A stretch of DNA of 64,000 bases from Xenorhabdus sp. IM139775 (GTDB taxonomy: Bacteria > Pseudomonadota > Gammaproteobacteria > Enterobacterales > Enterobacteriaceae), in NCBI RefSeq assembly GCF_028598745.1, contig NZ_JAQRFK010000002.1, positions 1-64,000 on the forward strand, read 5' to 3'. The position numbers were made by a program, and so were the translations under genes. This document shows positions 30,317 to 41,185 of the stretch, piece by piece. Position 1 is the first letter of the stretch. Each line of letters opens with the position of its first letter. The notes beneath the pieces were generated by a model. It was given only the letters and a program-made list of their open reading frames with translations. It did not search any database and was not told the origin of the DNA.

Positions 30317-30342
30317 TTGTTAAACAATCCATTGTTTAACAA
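30317..30342. promoter_or_regulatory. 11-bp perfect inverted repeat upstream of folA
   Basis: TTGTTAAACAA-TCCA-TTGTTTAACAA between ftsP and folA, in an otherwise unremarkable 267-bp gap. It could be an operator or a stem-loop at the end of the ftsP transcript; no U-tract follows on the minus strand. Confidence 0.4.
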
Positions 30343-30470
30343 CCTATTACTTCATAAATAAGCACCAAAATAACAACCTTACTCAATTTTACAGAATATC
30401 TGTCTAATATTTACCTAAAACCCACCGGAAACCGTGGTGGAATCGGATTCAACCCGTGACGGATTTTCAT

Positions 30471-31904
30471 TTAGACGCCAGCAGGATTAACCAGCAACTG
30501 CCCGGCCACGCCACTGTCTGCCATCTCCAATATCTGGCTGTAGTACATGAAAGGAAAATGCGCATAAGACGGCTGCATCATATTCACCAGCAATTCAGCC
30601 CGCCCCTCAATCCAAATGGTATCTTTCCAGCCATAATCCTGTGGCTCTGGACGATGACCATTCAGGCTGATGACTTTAAACCTTGCCCCTTCAATATGGA
30701 AAGGCTGGGGCATTGACGCTGTGACTATCCAACGTTCCCATGCGCCTTGCTGACTGGTGATATCGATTCGGTTCTCATTCAGCAGTGAACCATTAATCCC
30801 TTGTGAATAAGTCCCTAAGTCAATCTGACGACTGCGAATGGCGGCGTTGATCTGTGGATTATCGACGACGAGCTGAGTCGGTAATTGATCGGTCACCAAA
30901 GGCAGCAGCCCGCTGGCTTTCAGGGTTAATACCGTGGTTGACAGTAGTTTGGTTGAAGGCTCAAACAAGCCTTTCAAACGATCGATGACCCCCGCAGATT
31001 CCCCTGCGGTCATGGTCACACTCTCCACTTTCGACATATCAATCAAGACCTCACGGCGCTCTCCCGGTGCAAGTGACAATAACTGTACCGTCACAGGGGC
31101 AGGCAGCAAACTTTGATCAGTCGCGATCATGTAGAAAGGACGCCCATCACTGAGCTGTAATTGATATCGTCGGGCATTGGACGCATTCAATAAGCGTAAT
31201 CTGACCCAACCCCTGGGCACTTCCACGAAAGGATTTCTGACGCCATTCACAACCAACGTGTCGCCAAGAAAACCTTGATTCGCTGGCGGGTTGTATTGTG
31301 GCACACCAAAATTATCTAACCGCTTATCTTGCAAAATAATCGGAAAATCATCGACACCATAATGTTTGGGTAAAGGCAGACGCTGGCTGCTTTCATCTTC
31401 CACCAGCCACATACCGGCAAGACCAGCATAAACATGCTGTGCCATGCGGTTTGGGGTGTTGGCATGATACCAACAGGTCGTTGCAGGCTGATCTATCGGG
31501 ATAACCGGCGACCAACTTTCGCCCGGCAATATCAAACGGGACGAACCGCCCATCAGGGTGCCCGGCACCAGTAATCCCCCGACTGTCATGGAAACCGATT
31601 TTGACAACCGATTGCTATATATCAGTTTGACATCATCCCCTCGACGAACCCGGATCGTTGGCCCTAAATAACGTCCGTTGATACCCCAGACTTGGGTCTT
31701 ATTATGAGTCTTATTAATACCATTAAACGACCAAGTGGCTTCTTGTATGGACAGAAACAGGGGTTTCCCTCTTCGGGGTTCCAGTAAGGGAGGAATCGGC
31801 AATGCTGTTTGTTGATCTTTATTGGCACGAACCACAAAAGGAAGCGCCCCTAAACACATTGCCAAACCAGAAGCCTGAATAAACTGGCGCCGACTCAGTG
31901 ACAT
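30471..31904 (-). CDS. ftsP: Cell division protein FtsP (SufI)
   Basis: Periplasmic multicopper-oxidase-fold protein that stabilises the divisome under stress and does not bind copper. The 477 aa start with a twin-arginine signal (SLSRRQFIQASGLAMCLG...VVRA) and contain three cupredoxin domains (YLGPTIRVRRGDDV, TCWYHANTPN, MPQPFHIEGARF). The copper-binding HCHxxxHxxxxM C-terminal motif of true oxidases is missing, as in E. coli SufI. It is followed upstream by plsC on the same strand, as in E. coli. Confidence 0.96.
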   Translation of the reverse strand: MSLSRRQFIQASGLAMCLGALPFVVRANKDQQTALPIPPLLEPRRGKPLFLSIQEATWSFNGINKTHNKTQVWGINGRYLGPTIRVRRGDDVKLIYSNRLSKSVSMTVGGLLVPGTLMGGSSRLILPGESWSPVIPIDQPATTCWYHANTPNRMAQHVYAGLAGMWLVEDESSQRLPLPKHYGVDDFPIILQDKRLDNFGVPQYNPPANQGFLGDTLVVNGVRNPFVEVPRGWVRLRLLNASNARRYQLQLSDGRPFYMIATDQSLLPAPVTVQLLSLAPGERREVLIDMSKVESVTMTAGESAGVIDRLKGLFEPSTKLLSTTVLTLKASGLLPLVTDQLPTQLVVDNPQINAAIRSRQIDLGTYSQGINGSLLNENRIDITSQQGAWERWIVTASMPQPFHIEGARFKVISLNGHRPEPQDYGWKDTIWIEGRAELLVNMMQPSYAHFPFMYYSQILEMADSGVAGQLLVNPAGV

Positions 31905-32100
31905 ATTTTCTCCACAGAAGGAATAGTCTCTCTACGACAGAAATAAGTTTGAAACTCTCAGATATACAATCTCAGGTATGCAATTCAAATAATGACTGGG
32001 ATGAATACCCCGATATTGTGGCTATCAGGATTTATTATTCTATCGATTGCGTTTAATAAAAACGTTAATTTATTAAACGCAATCATATCGCGATCCTTAT

Positions 32101-32835
32101 TCAGTTTCCACGCTGATTAAGTTTCTCAACTTCTTTATCCAACTCTTCGATTTTCGTTTGCATCATTTGCCGGCAGTGTTCAGCCAATTCACGCACCTGA
32201 TCTTTGGTATATTTCGTGGTGTCAATTGGCGGCAACATTTCAACAATAACGGTGCCATTATTCCAGCGATTCAGTTTTATTTTATCATGTGTTGAAGAGA
32301 CACAGACGGGCACGACAGACACACCTGCGGCAATGGCGGCATGAAACGCCCCTGTTTTGAAAGGCATCAGTCCACGGCCACGACTGCGCGTTCCTTCCGG
32401 GAACATCCAAACCGAAACCCGATTTTTTTTGATCTGATTGACCACCTGTGAAATCGTGCCATGGGCTTTTGTCCGATTGTCCCTGTCGATCAAAATATTC
32501 CCTGTCAGCCAATAAAGCTGGCCAAAAAAGGGGATCAAAACCAGACTTTTTTTGCCCACCGTAACAGTTCGGGGTTGTACTGCATTCGACATGGTAATCA
32601 TGTCGAAATTGTTTTGGTGATTGCCGATATAAATGCTAGGCCCATATTCCTGGGCGTCCGCCGGAATACGTTTCAGCAAATTAATACCAAACACTTTATG
32701 CAATTTGCCAAATGCGCGACCAAAGGTCATCACATGACTTGGATGGCGTGGTCGGAATAAACAGTAAATACATCCAAAAATAAAGAGCAGTATCGTAAAC
32801 AGAATAACAATAATTCCCCGAATAATTGCTAGCAT
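32101..32835 (-). CDS. plsC: 1-acylglycerol-3-phosphate O-acyltransferase
   Basis: Makes phosphatidic acid from lysophosphatidic acid at the inner membrane. The 244 aa have an N-terminal hydrophobic helix, the catalytic NHQNNFD (HX4D), the substrate motif FPEGTRSRG and the downstream VPVCVSS block. It lies 65 bp downstream of parC with a hairpin between them. Confidence 0.98.
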   Translation of the reverse strand: MLAIIRGIIVILFTILLFIFGCIYCLFRPRHPSHVMTFGRAFGKLHKVFGINLLKRIPADAQEYGPSIYIGNHQNNFDMITMSNAVQPRTVTVGKKSLVLIPFFGQLYWLTGNILIDRDNRTKAHGTISQVVNQIKKNRVSVWMFPEGTRSRGRGLMPFKTGAFHAAIAAGVSVVPVCVSSTHDKIKLNRWNNGTVIVEMLPPIDTTKYTKDQVRELAEHCRQMMQTKIEELDKEVEKLNQRGN

Positions 32836-32852
32836 AGTGGCCTCTTTCTGAA

Positions 32853-32875
32853 AGGCCAGTGTATGACACTGGCCT
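32853..32875 (-). terminator. Terminator between parC and plsC
   Basis: AGGCCAGTGT-ATG-ACACTGGCCT, a perfect 10-bp stem, followed on the minus strand by TTTCAG. It is placed to end or attenuate parC transcription before plsC. Confidence 0.6.
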
Positions 32876-32900
32876 AAAATGATAATTAATACCTTTTATC

Positions 32901-35168
32901 CTACAACGATTCACTGAATGGTTTGGGCATTTCCACTTCAACGCGCTCGACACGCTGCAAGCCACGGGGCAGGGATGTTCCCTTACGCCCTCTTTCCGCC
33001 CTGAATTTCTGTAAATCCTCAGGACGAAGCAGTAACTTGCGCTTGCCAAAGTAAAGTGTGATGGAAGATTGCGGCGGCAATACCAGTAACCAACTCAGCA
33101 TATCTTCGCCCGATGCAGCTTGTGCAGCCGGGATGGATACAATCTTATTGCCCTTGCCCTTGGAAAGCTGCGGCAGATCAGCAACCGGAAACATCAACAT
33201 ACGACCCGCTTTGGTCATCGCAAGCAGCATGTCATCCTGTTCGCTGTTAATCTCCAATGGCGGCATCACCTTGGCATTTTCCGGCAAGGTAATCATCGCC
33301 TTGCCAGCCCGGTTTTTGGCAATCAAGTCACTGAAAGTACAGATAAAACCATATCCGGCATCCGACGCCATCAAGAATTTCTGTTCTTCTTTCGCCATCA
33401 GAAGATGTTCAACCGATGCCCCGGCCGGCAACGCCAGTTTGCCCGTCAGAGGTTCGCCCTGCCCCCTGGCCGATGGCAAGTCCAACGGATCAACAGAGTA
33501 ACTGCGCCCTGTGGTATCAATAAAGACCACGGGCTGGTTACTTTTGCCGCGCGCCGCGCTGCGGAAGCTGTCACCGGATTTGTAATTCAGGCCAGCCGGA
33601 TCAATCTCGTGCCCTTTCGCACCACGTACCCAGCCCATTTCTGACATGATGACGGTGATCGGTTCAGACGGCAGAATGTCATGATCGCTCATGGCCTTCG
33701 CTTCCGTGCGCTCTTTCAATGGCGAGCGACGCTCATCACCGTAGCTTTCTGCATCGGCAATAATCTCTTTTTTCAGTAACGTGTTTAACTTACGCTCAGA
33801 ACCCAAGATCGCCTGAAGTTTGTCACGCTCTTTCGCCAGTTCGTCCTGCTCGCCACGAATTTTAACTTCTTCCAGTTTCGCCAATTGACGCAATTTCAGC
33901 TCAAGAATGGCTTCAGCCTGCGTTTCGGTTAAGCCAAAACGCTGCACCAATGCGGCTTTCGGTTCATCTTCATGGCGGATAATCTGGATGACTTCATCAA
34001 TATTCAGATAGGCCGCCAGCAGACCTTCCAGAATATGCAGGCGCTTAAGCACTTTTTCCAGACGATGGTTCAGGCGGTTACGTACCGTTTCGCGACGGAA
34101 AACCAGCCATTCACTGAGGATCTCAACCAAGCCTTTAACCGCAGGGCGGTTATCCAAGCCGATCATGTTGAGATTAACGCGATAGCTTTTTTCCAGATCA
34201 GTGGTGACAAACAGGTGATTCATCACTTGTTCGACATCCACGCGGTTAGTCTTTGGCACAATCACCAAACGGGTTGGGTTTTCGTGATCAGATTCGTCAC
34301 GCAGATCCTCCACCATCGGCAATTTCTTCGCCCGCATTTGGCTGGCGATTTGCTCCAGTACCTTCGCGCCGGAAACTTGGTGAGGCAAGGCCGTGATCAC
34401 GACGTTATTTTCTTCTTTCGACCAAACTGCCCGCATTCGCACGGAGCCACGGCCATTTTTGTAGATCTTGCGGATATCTTCTTTTGGCGTGATGATCTCA
34501 GCTTCCGTCGGATAGTCCGGCCCTTTGACGTATTCCATTGCCTCATCAAGCGAGAGATCCGGCTTATCCAGCATGGCAATCAGTGCATTCACTATCTCAC
34601 GGGCATTGTGTGGCGGGATGTCGGTCGCCATACCAACGGCAATGCCGGTCGTGCCATTCAGCAGGATATTAGGAAGGCGTGCAGGCAAGCACTTAGGCTC
34701 TTCCAATGTACCATCAAAGTTTGGCACCCAATCGACGGTGCCTTGCCCCAATTCACTCAGCAATAATTCTGCATACTTGGATAAACGGGATTCGGTGTAA
34801 CGCATCGCCGCAAAAGATTTTGGATCATCCGGTGCCCCCCAGTTGCCTTGTCCGTCAACCAACGGATAGCGGTATGAGAAAGGCTGCGCCATCAAAACCA
34901 TGGCTTCATAACAGGCCCCATCGCCATGCGGATGGTATTTACCGAGCACATCACCCACAGTACGGGCAGATTTTTTAAATTTGGCGCTGCTGCTCAGGCC
35001 AAGTTCTGACATCGCATAGACAATACGACGCTGAACGGGCTTTAAGCCATCACCGATAAACGGCAACGCCCTGTCCATGATGACGTACATGGAGTAATTC
35101 AAATAGGCGTTTTCAGTGAACGTGTGAAGCGGTTGGCGCTCCACCCCGTCGTGAGTTATCTCACTCAT
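32901..35168 (-). CDS. parC: DNA topoisomerase IV subunit A
   Basis: Breakage-reunion subunit that decatenates replicated chromosomes with ParE. The 755 aa (E. coli 752) have the winged-helix region GKYHPHGD, the active-site Tyr in [12 protein letters not shown], the GyrA-box-like C-terminal blades and a basic tail. Residue 84 in [12 protein letters not shown] is Gly where E. coli has Ser80, the main quinolone-resistance position; the Glu84 equivalent is kept. It is the downstream partner of parE. Confidence 0.98.
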   Translation of the reverse strand: MSEITHDGVERQPLHTFTENAYLNYSMYVIMDRALPFIGDGLKPVQRRIVYAMSELGLSSSAKFKKSARTVGDVLGKYHPHGDGACYEAMVLMAQPFSYRYPLVDGQGNWGAPDDPKSFAAMRYTESRLSKYAELLLSELGQGTVDWVPNFDGTLEEPKCLPARLPNILLNGTTGIAVGMATDIPPHNAREIVNALIAMLDKPDLSLDEAMEYVKGPDYPTEAEIITPKEDIRKIYKNGRGSVRMRAVWSKEENNVVITALPHQVSGAKVLEQIASQMRAKKLPMVEDLRDESDHENPTRLVIVPKTNRVDVEQVMNHLFVTTDLEKSYRVNLNMIGLDNRPAVKGLVEILSEWLVFRRETVRNRLNHRLEKVLKRLHILEGLLAAYLNIDEVIQIIRHEDEPKAALVQRFGLTETQAEAILELKLRQLAKLEEVKIRGEQDELAKERDKLQAILGSERKLNTLLKKEIIADAESYGDERRSPLKERTEAKAMSDHDILPSEPITVIMSEMGWVRGAKGHEIDPAGLNYKSGDSFRSAARGKSNQPVVFIDTTGRSYSVDPLDLPSARGQGEPLTGKLALPAGASVEHLLMAKEEQKFLMASDAGYGFICTFSDLIAKNRAGKAMITLPENAKVMPPLEINSEQDDMLLAMTKAGRMLMFPVADLPQLSKGKGNKIVSIPAAQAASGEDMLSWLLVLPPQSSITLYFGKRKLLLRPEDLQKFRAERGRKGTSLPRGLQRVERVEVEMPKPFSESL

Positions 35169-35254
35169 GTATTCATTTCCTCAGAATCTGCATTGACTAT
35201 TTTGTGCGCTATATTTCTGTTTATGCGCACAATTTTATGCACTAAATGCATGCA

Positions 35255-37150
35255 TTAAACTTCGATATCGATGGAATCACCTTTCTCTTGCAGCCAATTA
35301 CGGCGATCTTCTGAACGTTTCTTCGCCAGAAGCATATCCATGACTGCGAGGGTTTCTTGATAATTTTCATCGTCGATAGTCAATTGCACCAGACGGCGAG
35401 TGTTGGGATCTAACGTGGTTTCGCGCAACTGTATTGGGTTCATTTCCCCCAATCCCTTAAAGCGTTGAACGTTCGGCTTGCCCCGCTTACGGCTCAAGCG
35501 ATCCAGTATGGCACTTTTTTCGCCTTCATCCAGCGCATAATACACTTCTTTGCCGAGGTCGATACGATACAGTGGCGGCATGGCCATATAGACGTGGCCG
35601 CGTTTCACCAATGTCGGGAAGTGACGGACAAATAAGGCGCACAGCAGGGTTGCGATGTGCAATCCATCGGAGTCTGCGTCCGCCAGTATGCAGATTTTAC
35701 CGTAGCGCAGCTGGCTTAAATCGTCGCTATCCGGATCGATGCCAATCGCAACGGAGATATCATGCACTTCCTGTGAAGCCAGCACCTCATCCGAAGAGAC
35801 TTCCCAAGTATTCAGGATTTTTCCACGCAGTGGCATGATCGCCTGAAATTCACGATCACGGGCTTGCTTCGCAGAACCGCCGGCGGAATCCCCTTCCACC
35901 AAAAACAGTTCGGTCACATTGAGATCCTGCACAGTACAGTCGGCCAATTTACCCGGCAGGGCGGGGCCATTGGTCAGTTTTTTACGTACCACTTTCTTCG
36001 CCGCCCGCATTCTGCGCTGCGCACTGGCGATCGCCATTTCAGCGAGTTGCTCCGCATCCTGAATGTGCTGGTTCAGCCATAAGCTGAAAGCATCTTTCAC
36101 CACGCCGGAAACGAAAGCTGCCGACTGGCGAGATGAGAGCCGTTCTTTGGTTTGGCCGGCAAATTGCGGATCTTGCATTTTGAGGGATAACACATACGCA
36201 CAGCGATCCCAGATATCATCGGCGGAGAGTTTCACCCCACGCGGCAATATATTGCGGAATTCGCAGAATTCACGCATGGCATCCAGCAAACCTTGGCGCA
36301 AGCCGTTAACATGAGTTCCGCCTTGTACCGTTGGGATCAGGTTAACGTAACTTTCCGCCAATAATTCTCCGCCTTCCGGCAGCCAGAACAGTGCCCAATC
36401 GACCGCTTCGGTATCCCCGCTAAATGCACCGACAAAAGGGGCTTGTGGCAGTGTGACCAGCCCGTTGACGGCTTCCAGCAGATAATCTGTCAGCCCGTCG
36501 GCATAACACCATTTCTGCTCGGTAGCATTCAGTTTGTCCTTAAAGACAATTTCAACGCCCGGACACAATACTGCCTTGGCTTTCAGCAAATGCGCCAAGC
36601 GAGTGACCGAAAAACGGGGAATATCGAAATAGCTTTCATCCGGCCAGAAATGGACACTCGTTCCGGTATTGCGTTTTCCACAACTGCCGATGACTTCCAG
36701 TTCTTGCACTTTTTCGCCATGTTCAAAGGCGATCTGGTGTACCTGACTGTGACGACGAACGGTCACTTCCACGCGCTTGGACAGGGCGTTGACCACGGAG
36801 ATCCCCACCCCATGCAGGCCACCAGAAAATTGGTAATTTTTATTGGAAAATTTTCCGCCCGCATGCAGGCGGGTCAAAATCAATTCAACAGCAGAAACTT
36901 TTTCTTCAGGATGGATATCAACCGGCATACCACGGCCATCATCTATCACTTCCAGAGACTGATCGCTGTGGAGGATTACTTCAATATGCTTCGCGTGACC
37001 AGCCAGGGCTTCGTCCACACTGTTATCGATCACTTCCTGTGCCAGATGGTTCGGGCGGGTTGTATCCGTGTACATCCCAGGACGACGACGAACTGGCTCC
37101 AGGCCACTGAGGACTTCAATGGCCTCTGCGTTGTAACTAGATTGAGTCAT
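35255..37150 (-). CDS. parE: DNA topoisomerase IV subunit B
   Basis: ATPase subunit of topoisomerase IV. The 631 aa contain the GHKL ATP-binding site (EVIDNSVDEA, DDGRGMPVDIH, GLHGVGISVVNALS), the transducer domain and the TOPRIM motifs EGDSAGGSAKQARDR and ADADSDGLHI, followed by the PLYRI tail region. It lies 74 bp downstream of yqiA and 86 bp upstream of parC on the same strand. Confidence 0.98.
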   Translation of the reverse strand: MTQSSYNAEAIEVLSGLEPVRRRPGMYTDTTRPNHLAQEVIDNSVDEALAGHAKHIEVILHSDQSLEVIDDGRGMPVDIHPEEKVSAVELILTRLHAGGKFSNKNYQFSGGLHGVGISVVNALSKRVEVTVRRHSQVHQIAFEHGEKVQELEVIGSCGKRNTGTSVHFWPDESYFDIPRFSVTRLAHLLKAKAVLCPGVEIVFKDKLNATEQKWCYADGLTDYLLEAVNGLVTLPQAPFVGAFSGDTEAVDWALFWLPEGGELLAESYVNLIPTVQGGTHVNGLRQGLLDAMREFCEFRNILPRGVKLSADDIWDRCAYVLSLKMQDPQFAGQTKERLSSRQSAAFVSGVVKDAFSLWLNQHIQDAEQLAEMAIASAQRRMRAAKKVVRKKLTNGPALPGKLADCTVQDLNVTELFLVEGDSAGGSAKQARDREFQAIMPLRGKILNTWEVSSDEVLASQEVHDISVAIGIDPDSDDLSQLRYGKICILADADSDGLHIATLLCALFVRHFPTLVKRGHVYMAMPPLYRIDLGKEVYYALDEGEKSAILDRLSRKRGKPNVQRFKGLGEMNPIQLRETTLDPNTRRLVQLTIDDENYQETLAVMDMLLAKKRSEDRRNWLQEKGDSIDIEV

Positions 37151-37223
37151 GTTGTAATTCTGTCGGTTGCTTCGTTATTAGAGGGCCAATCAGTATTGAT
37201 ATACTGTAGATAATACCAGTCGC

Positions 37224-37832
37224 TTACCTATTTTTGGCAATTTTTTTACTATTGCCACTGGTTAGCCCCAAGAAGTCGATGATTTGAGGGAAATAATATT
37301 CGAAGCCAACAAAAGCATGATTCCCACCAGATTCAACCGTCTGCCGGCACGGCATCAGGTAAGCAATAGCTTGACGGTAATCGAGCACTTCATCCCCGGT
37401 TTGCTGCAATAACCAGATAAGATCAGGTGATTCCAGCGGGTCAATGTGCATTACTTTGAGATCGTGCATGTGACTTGGTTCAAGAGTATAGCGCTCTTTG
37501 GTGTAGGGATTCACGTTTTCCCCAAGATAATTCTGAAGCAAGTCGAAAGGACGCACCGCTGGATTGACAACCACTGCGGGTAAACTAAAGCATTGGGAAA
37601 GCCAGATAGCCAGATAACCGCCGAGGGAAGAACCCACCAACCCGATATTTTCACCGGCATGTCCCATCACCTGTTCTTCCAGTAAGATGGCCGCCTCTTC
37701 AGGATAAGGGGGTAATTGCGGCACCAACATGTTAATTTCAGGATACTGCTGGTGCAGCCACGTTTTCAGCATTTTCGCTTTCGCTGATTGCGGTGAGCTA
37801 TTGAAACCATGTAAATAAAGTAACGTTGACAT
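37224..37832 (-). CDS. yqiA: Esterase YqiA
   Basis: Small alpha/beta-hydrolase active on palmitoyl-CoA and p-nitrophenyl esters in E. coli. I use the start [14 protein letters not shown] (37832), which overlaps the cpdA stop by one base (TAATG) and fits the E. coli length; 202 aa. The nucleophile is Ser in GSSLGGYLA, and the C-terminal GGNHAF supplies the catalytic His. Confidence 0.95.
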   Translation of the reverse strand: MSTLLYLHGFNSSPQSAKAKMLKTWLHQQYPEINMLVPQLPPYPEEAAILLEEQVMGHAGENIGLVGSSLGGYLAIWLSQCFSLPAVVVNPAVRPFDLLQNYLGENVNPYTKERYTLEPSHMHDLKVMHIDPLESPDLIWLLQQTGDEVLDYRQAIAYLMPCRQTVESGGNHAFVGFEYYFPQIIDFLGLTSGNSKKIAKNR

Positions 37833-38674
37833 TAATACCCGTCCGAATCTAAATCCGGGCAAAACTCGTTACTCTTTAGCCTGTGAACCTGTGTCTGCAA
37901 TTTCGCGTCTTGATGATTGCCAGTCACAGCCAGTTCGAGATAACGCCACCCCGGAGCCACTGTATCAAGCATAAAATTAGTACAATGCGGCTTAAATTGC
38001 ACACAGGTTGATGGGGTTGCCATCACGCGAATGCCGTTCCACATTTCATCAACTTCTTGATGGATGTGCCCGCACAGTATGGATTTCACCTGAGTTTTGC
38101 CTTTCAAGCATTCTGATAATTCGGGGGCATTACGCAAACTGTGCTGATCCAGCCATGTGCACCCGGACGGCAGTGGATGATGATGAAGCATGATGATCGT
38201 ATGGCGATCACGATGCTCATCCAGGCATTTTTCCATCCACTCCAACTGATAATCCGTCAATTCGCCATGGGGAACGCCCTGTACCTGACTGTCCAGCATA
38301 ATTAACTGCCAGTGCTGCCCGATGAATATCTGCTTGGAAGGTGAAATGCCTGCTGCTGCCAACGTGTCAACCATTGCGGGTTGATAATCATGATTGCCGG
38401 GCAGCCAGACACAAGGCGCAGCCAAACGGGCAATGCCCTCAGCAAAATGTTGGTAGGCATTGATGGTTTGATCTTGTACCAAGTCACCTGTCGCCACAAT
38501 CAAATCAATCGCGAGGTTTTGCTCTAAGATCACGTCCAATACAGCATGATAACTGCGATAAGTATTGACGCCCAGTAACGAATCGCCTTTATTGGCAAAA
38601 AGGTGCGTATCGGTGATTTGCAGTATTCTGGCTGTGGCACCCTCTGCCACAGGGACTTCAAGCAGGCTTTCCAA
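37832..38674 (-). CDS. cpdA: 3',5'-cyclic AMP phosphodiesterase
   Basis: Class III metallophosphoesterase that lowers cAMP. The 280 aa carry the five metal-binding blocks: [30 protein letters not shown] and CGHIHQ. It is followed by yqiA and parE. In E. coli yqiB lies between cpdA and nudF; here the gap is only 97 bp and yqiB is absent. Confidence 0.97.
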   Translation of the reverse strand: MESLLEVPVAEGATARILQITDTHLFANKGDSLLGVNTYRSYHAVLDVILEQNLAIDLIVATGDLVQDQTINAYQHFAEGIARLAAPCVWLPGNHDYQPAMVDTLAAAGISPSKQIFIGQHWQLIMLDSQVQGVPHGELTDYQLEWMEKCLDEHRDRHTIIMLHHHPLPSGCTWLDQHSLRNAPELSECLKGKTQVKSILCGHIHQEVDEMWNGIRVMATPSTCVQFKPHCTNFMLDTVAPGWRYLELAVTGNHQDAKLQTQVHRLKSNEFCPDLDSDGY

Positions 38675-38771
38675 AAGGTTTCCTTTTCCTGTCGATCATA
38701 AGGATTATTTTAACGTGTCTTGATGCAGAAGATCTGCTGGCTGGGGCACACTTCCCGTTTTCCGGCGTAAA

Positions 38772-39413
38772 TTAGGCATGATGACCTAACCACACTTTCT
38801 TAAGTTTTTCATGGTGCAATGCCAGCCACTGTATTGCAATAACGGAAGCTGCATTATCAATCACTCCCGCTTCTACCCATTGATAAGCCTGTTCGCGGCT
38901 CACAACCAAAACGCGAATATCTTCGTGTTCGCCTGCCAGCCCATGTACCCCTGACGCCGTCGTCGCATCAACTTCACCGACAAAAACATGCATGCGTTCA
39001 GTTGTCCCGCCGGGGCTGGAAAGGTAACTCAGTGCCGGCTGACAGCGCTTAACTTCAATGCCAGCTTCTTCCACGGCTTCGCGCCGGACGACCTGCTCAG
39101 CGTTTTCACCCTCTTCGATCATGCCGGCAACCACTTCCAGCAACCACGGTGTCTGGCTGGTTTCAATGGCCGGAATACGGATTTGTTCAATCAAAACAAC
39201 TTCATCACGCACCGGATCATAAGGTAATAAGACACCGGCATGACCCCGTTCAAATACTTCACGTTTAATGGCCTCGCTCCAGCCCCCCCGAAATAAACGG
39301 TGCCTGAATTGATATTCCGTCATTTTGAAAAAACCGCGATAAAGTGTTTTTCGGGACAGAATTTCCACATCTTGTTGAGTAAAAGTACATGGAACAGCAA
39401 GATCCTTAGGCAT
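38772..39413 (-). CDS. nudF: ADP-ribose pyrophosphatase
   Basis: Nudix hydrolase converting ADP-ribose to AMP and ribose-5-phosphate. The 213 aa contain the Nudix box GMIEEGENAEQVVRREAVEEAGI with the ADPRase-specific proline/loop region downstream (YLSSPGGTTERMHVFVG). It is divergent from tolC and is the promoter-proximal gene of the nudF-cpdA-yqiA-parE group. Confidence 0.97.
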   Translation of the reverse strand: MPKDLAVPCTFTQQDVEILSRKTLYRGFFKMTEYQFRHRLFRGGWSEAIKREVFERGHAGVLLPYDPVRDEVVLIEQIRIPAIETSQTPWLLEVVAGMIEEGENAEQVVRREAVEEAGIEVKRCQPALSYLSSPGGTTERMHVFVGEVDATTASGVHGLAGEHEDIRVLVVSREQAYQWVEAGVIDNAASVIAIQWLALHHEKLKKVWLGHHA

Positions 39414-39632
39414 AAAATCTCCAGATTATTTTTAAAAATTTCCTATTATTAAAAGGCATTTTTCCGCATTGATCTAAATAAATTCCTTTTGATGATACAA
39501 ACAGGATGAAAAATGAGGCAATATGGCACAAACAGCCACCCTACCCTGCTGGCATTCTCTGCTAGAATCTGTGGTATTCGTTTTTATGCAGAGGCAACCG
39601 TAAGCAAAATAGCTGCACAACAAGGAACGCAA

Positions 39633-40997
39633 ATGAAAAAATTGCTCTCTCTTTTTATCGCTATCAATCTGGTAGGTTTTAGTACTTCAAGTCATGCAGC
39701 CGACCTACTCCAGATTTATCAGCAGGCGAAAGAAACCAATCCCGAATTACTTAAGGCACAAGCTGATCGCAATTCCGTGGTTGAAAAGATTAATGAAGCG
39801 CGCAGTACTTTATTGCCCCAATTGGGTCTGAGTGCGGGCGTTAGTTATGGCAAAGGCTTTCGCGATAATAGAAATAGCGAATCTCATGGCACAAATGCAG
39901 GCTTACAGTTGACCCAAACCATCTTTGATATGGCGAAATGGAACCGACTGAACCAATCTGAGAAAAGTGCAGGGATTGCAGACATCAATTACCAAACCGC
40001 CCAACAGAAATTAATACTGGATGCCGCCCAAGCCTATTTTGACGTCCTGAGTAAAATTGATACCCTGACCTATACAGAAGCGCAAAAGACCTCACTGTAC
40101 CGCCAATTGGATCAAACCACCCAACGCTTTAATGTGGGTCTGGTTGCCATTACTGACGTCCAAAATGCCCGTGCTCAATATGATTCCATTCTGGCCACTG
40201 AAGTTTCCGATCGTAATAAACTGGATAACGCATTGGAAAAACTGCGTCAGATTACAGGGGTTTACTATCCACAACTGGCAGCCTTGAATATTGGCCAGTT
40301 CAGCACCAAACAACCTGAATCGGCTGATACCGCACTGAAAGAGGCCGAAGCCCGTAACCTGAGCCTGCTGTCAGCACGTTTAACACAGGATTTAAGGCGC
40401 GAGCAGATCAAAGAGTCCCAGACCGGCTATATGCCAACGATTGGCTTAACCGCAAGCACGGGGATCATCAACAGCCATCAACGCGGCATTGAACGAAAGG
40501 ATGGATACACCGGAGATAATTCAGTTAAATTATCCTTGGATTTGCCCCTGTTTAATGGTGGCGCCACCTACTCTCAGGTCGAGCAGGCAAAATATAATTT
40601 CGTCAGCGCCAGTCAGGATCTGGAAAGTACCTATCGTAAGGTGATACAAGACGTCCATTCCAATTCCAATGATATCTCTGCCGCTATCAGTAGTGTTGAT
40701 GCCAACAAACAGGCCGTACTCTCTGCGCAAAGTTCACTGGATTCAATGGAAGCCGGTTATCAGGTCGGAACCCGTACTATCGTTGATGTGCTGGAAGCCA
40801 CAACCAAGCTGTATCAAGCCAAGCAAAACTTATCTCAAGCACGGTATACTTACCTGCTGTCCCAGTTAAATATCCAGCAGGCCCGTGGCACACTGAATGA
40901 AAACGATTTGATCGCATTGAACAAAATGTTGGGCACACAGATCTCAACCTCGGCCAGCAGCATTATTAAAGAGATGAAAACGCCATCAATTCGCTGA
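39633..40997 (+). CDS. tolC: Outer membrane channel TolC
   Basis: Trimeric exit duct for type I secretion and RND/MFS drug efflux. I start at MKKLLSLFIAINLVGF (39633, after AAGGAA), which gives a signal peptide cleaved near SHA-ADLLQIYQQA; the longer frame from 39513 has no signal at its N-terminus. The 454 aa contain the two homologous OEP repeats (about 25-235 and 245-450). It is shorter than E. coli TolC (493 aa), mainly at the C-terminal tail. Confidence 0.97.
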   Translation: MKKLLSLFIAINLVGFSTSSHAADLLQIYQQAKETNPELLKAQADRNSVVEKINEARSTLLPQLGLSAGVSYGKGFRDNRNSESHGTNAGLQLTQTIFDMAKWNRLNQSEKSAGIADINYQTAQQKLILDAAQAYFDVLSKIDTLTYTEAQKTSLYRQLDQTTQRFNVGLVAITDVQNARAQYDSILATEVSDRNKLDNALEKLRQITGVYYPQLAALNIGQFSTKQPESADTALKEAEARNLSLLSARLTQDLRREQIKESQTGYMPTIGLTASTGIINSHQRGIERKDGYTGDNSVKLSLDLPLFNGGATYSQVEQAKYNFVSASQDLESTYRKVIQDVHSNSNDISAAISSVDANKQAVLSAQSSLDSMEAGYQVGTRTIVDVLEATTKLYQAKQNLSQARYTYLLSQLNIQQARGTLNENDLIALNKMLGTQISTSASSIIKEMKTPSIR

Positions 40998-41058
40998 TTT
41001 AATGCCCTATCGTTCTCGTTCGAAAAACGTTATATTAAAAACGCTATACTAATAAAGA

Positions 41059-41090
41059 AAGCAGCCCGCCGATTGTGTGGGCTGTTTTTT
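41059..41090 (+). terminator. Rho-independent terminator after tolC
   Basis: CAGCCC (41062-41067) pairs with GGGCTG (41079-41084) and is followed by six T residues. Confidence 0.85.
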
Positions 41091-41185
41091 AGCCTATCCT
41101 GAGTGTCATTCCCATTGGGCATGATAAATGGGAAGATGCTCTTAATCTTAATCAGATACCTTCAAGATGGATGCCCCCTATGACA

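Noticed and set aside
33972-34766. 264-aa plus-strand frame opposite parC
   Set aside because: Antisense shadow of a conserved gene; no family features.
36443-37213. 256-aa plus-strand frame opposite parE
   Set aside because: Antisense shadow of the ParE ATPase domain; no start signal.
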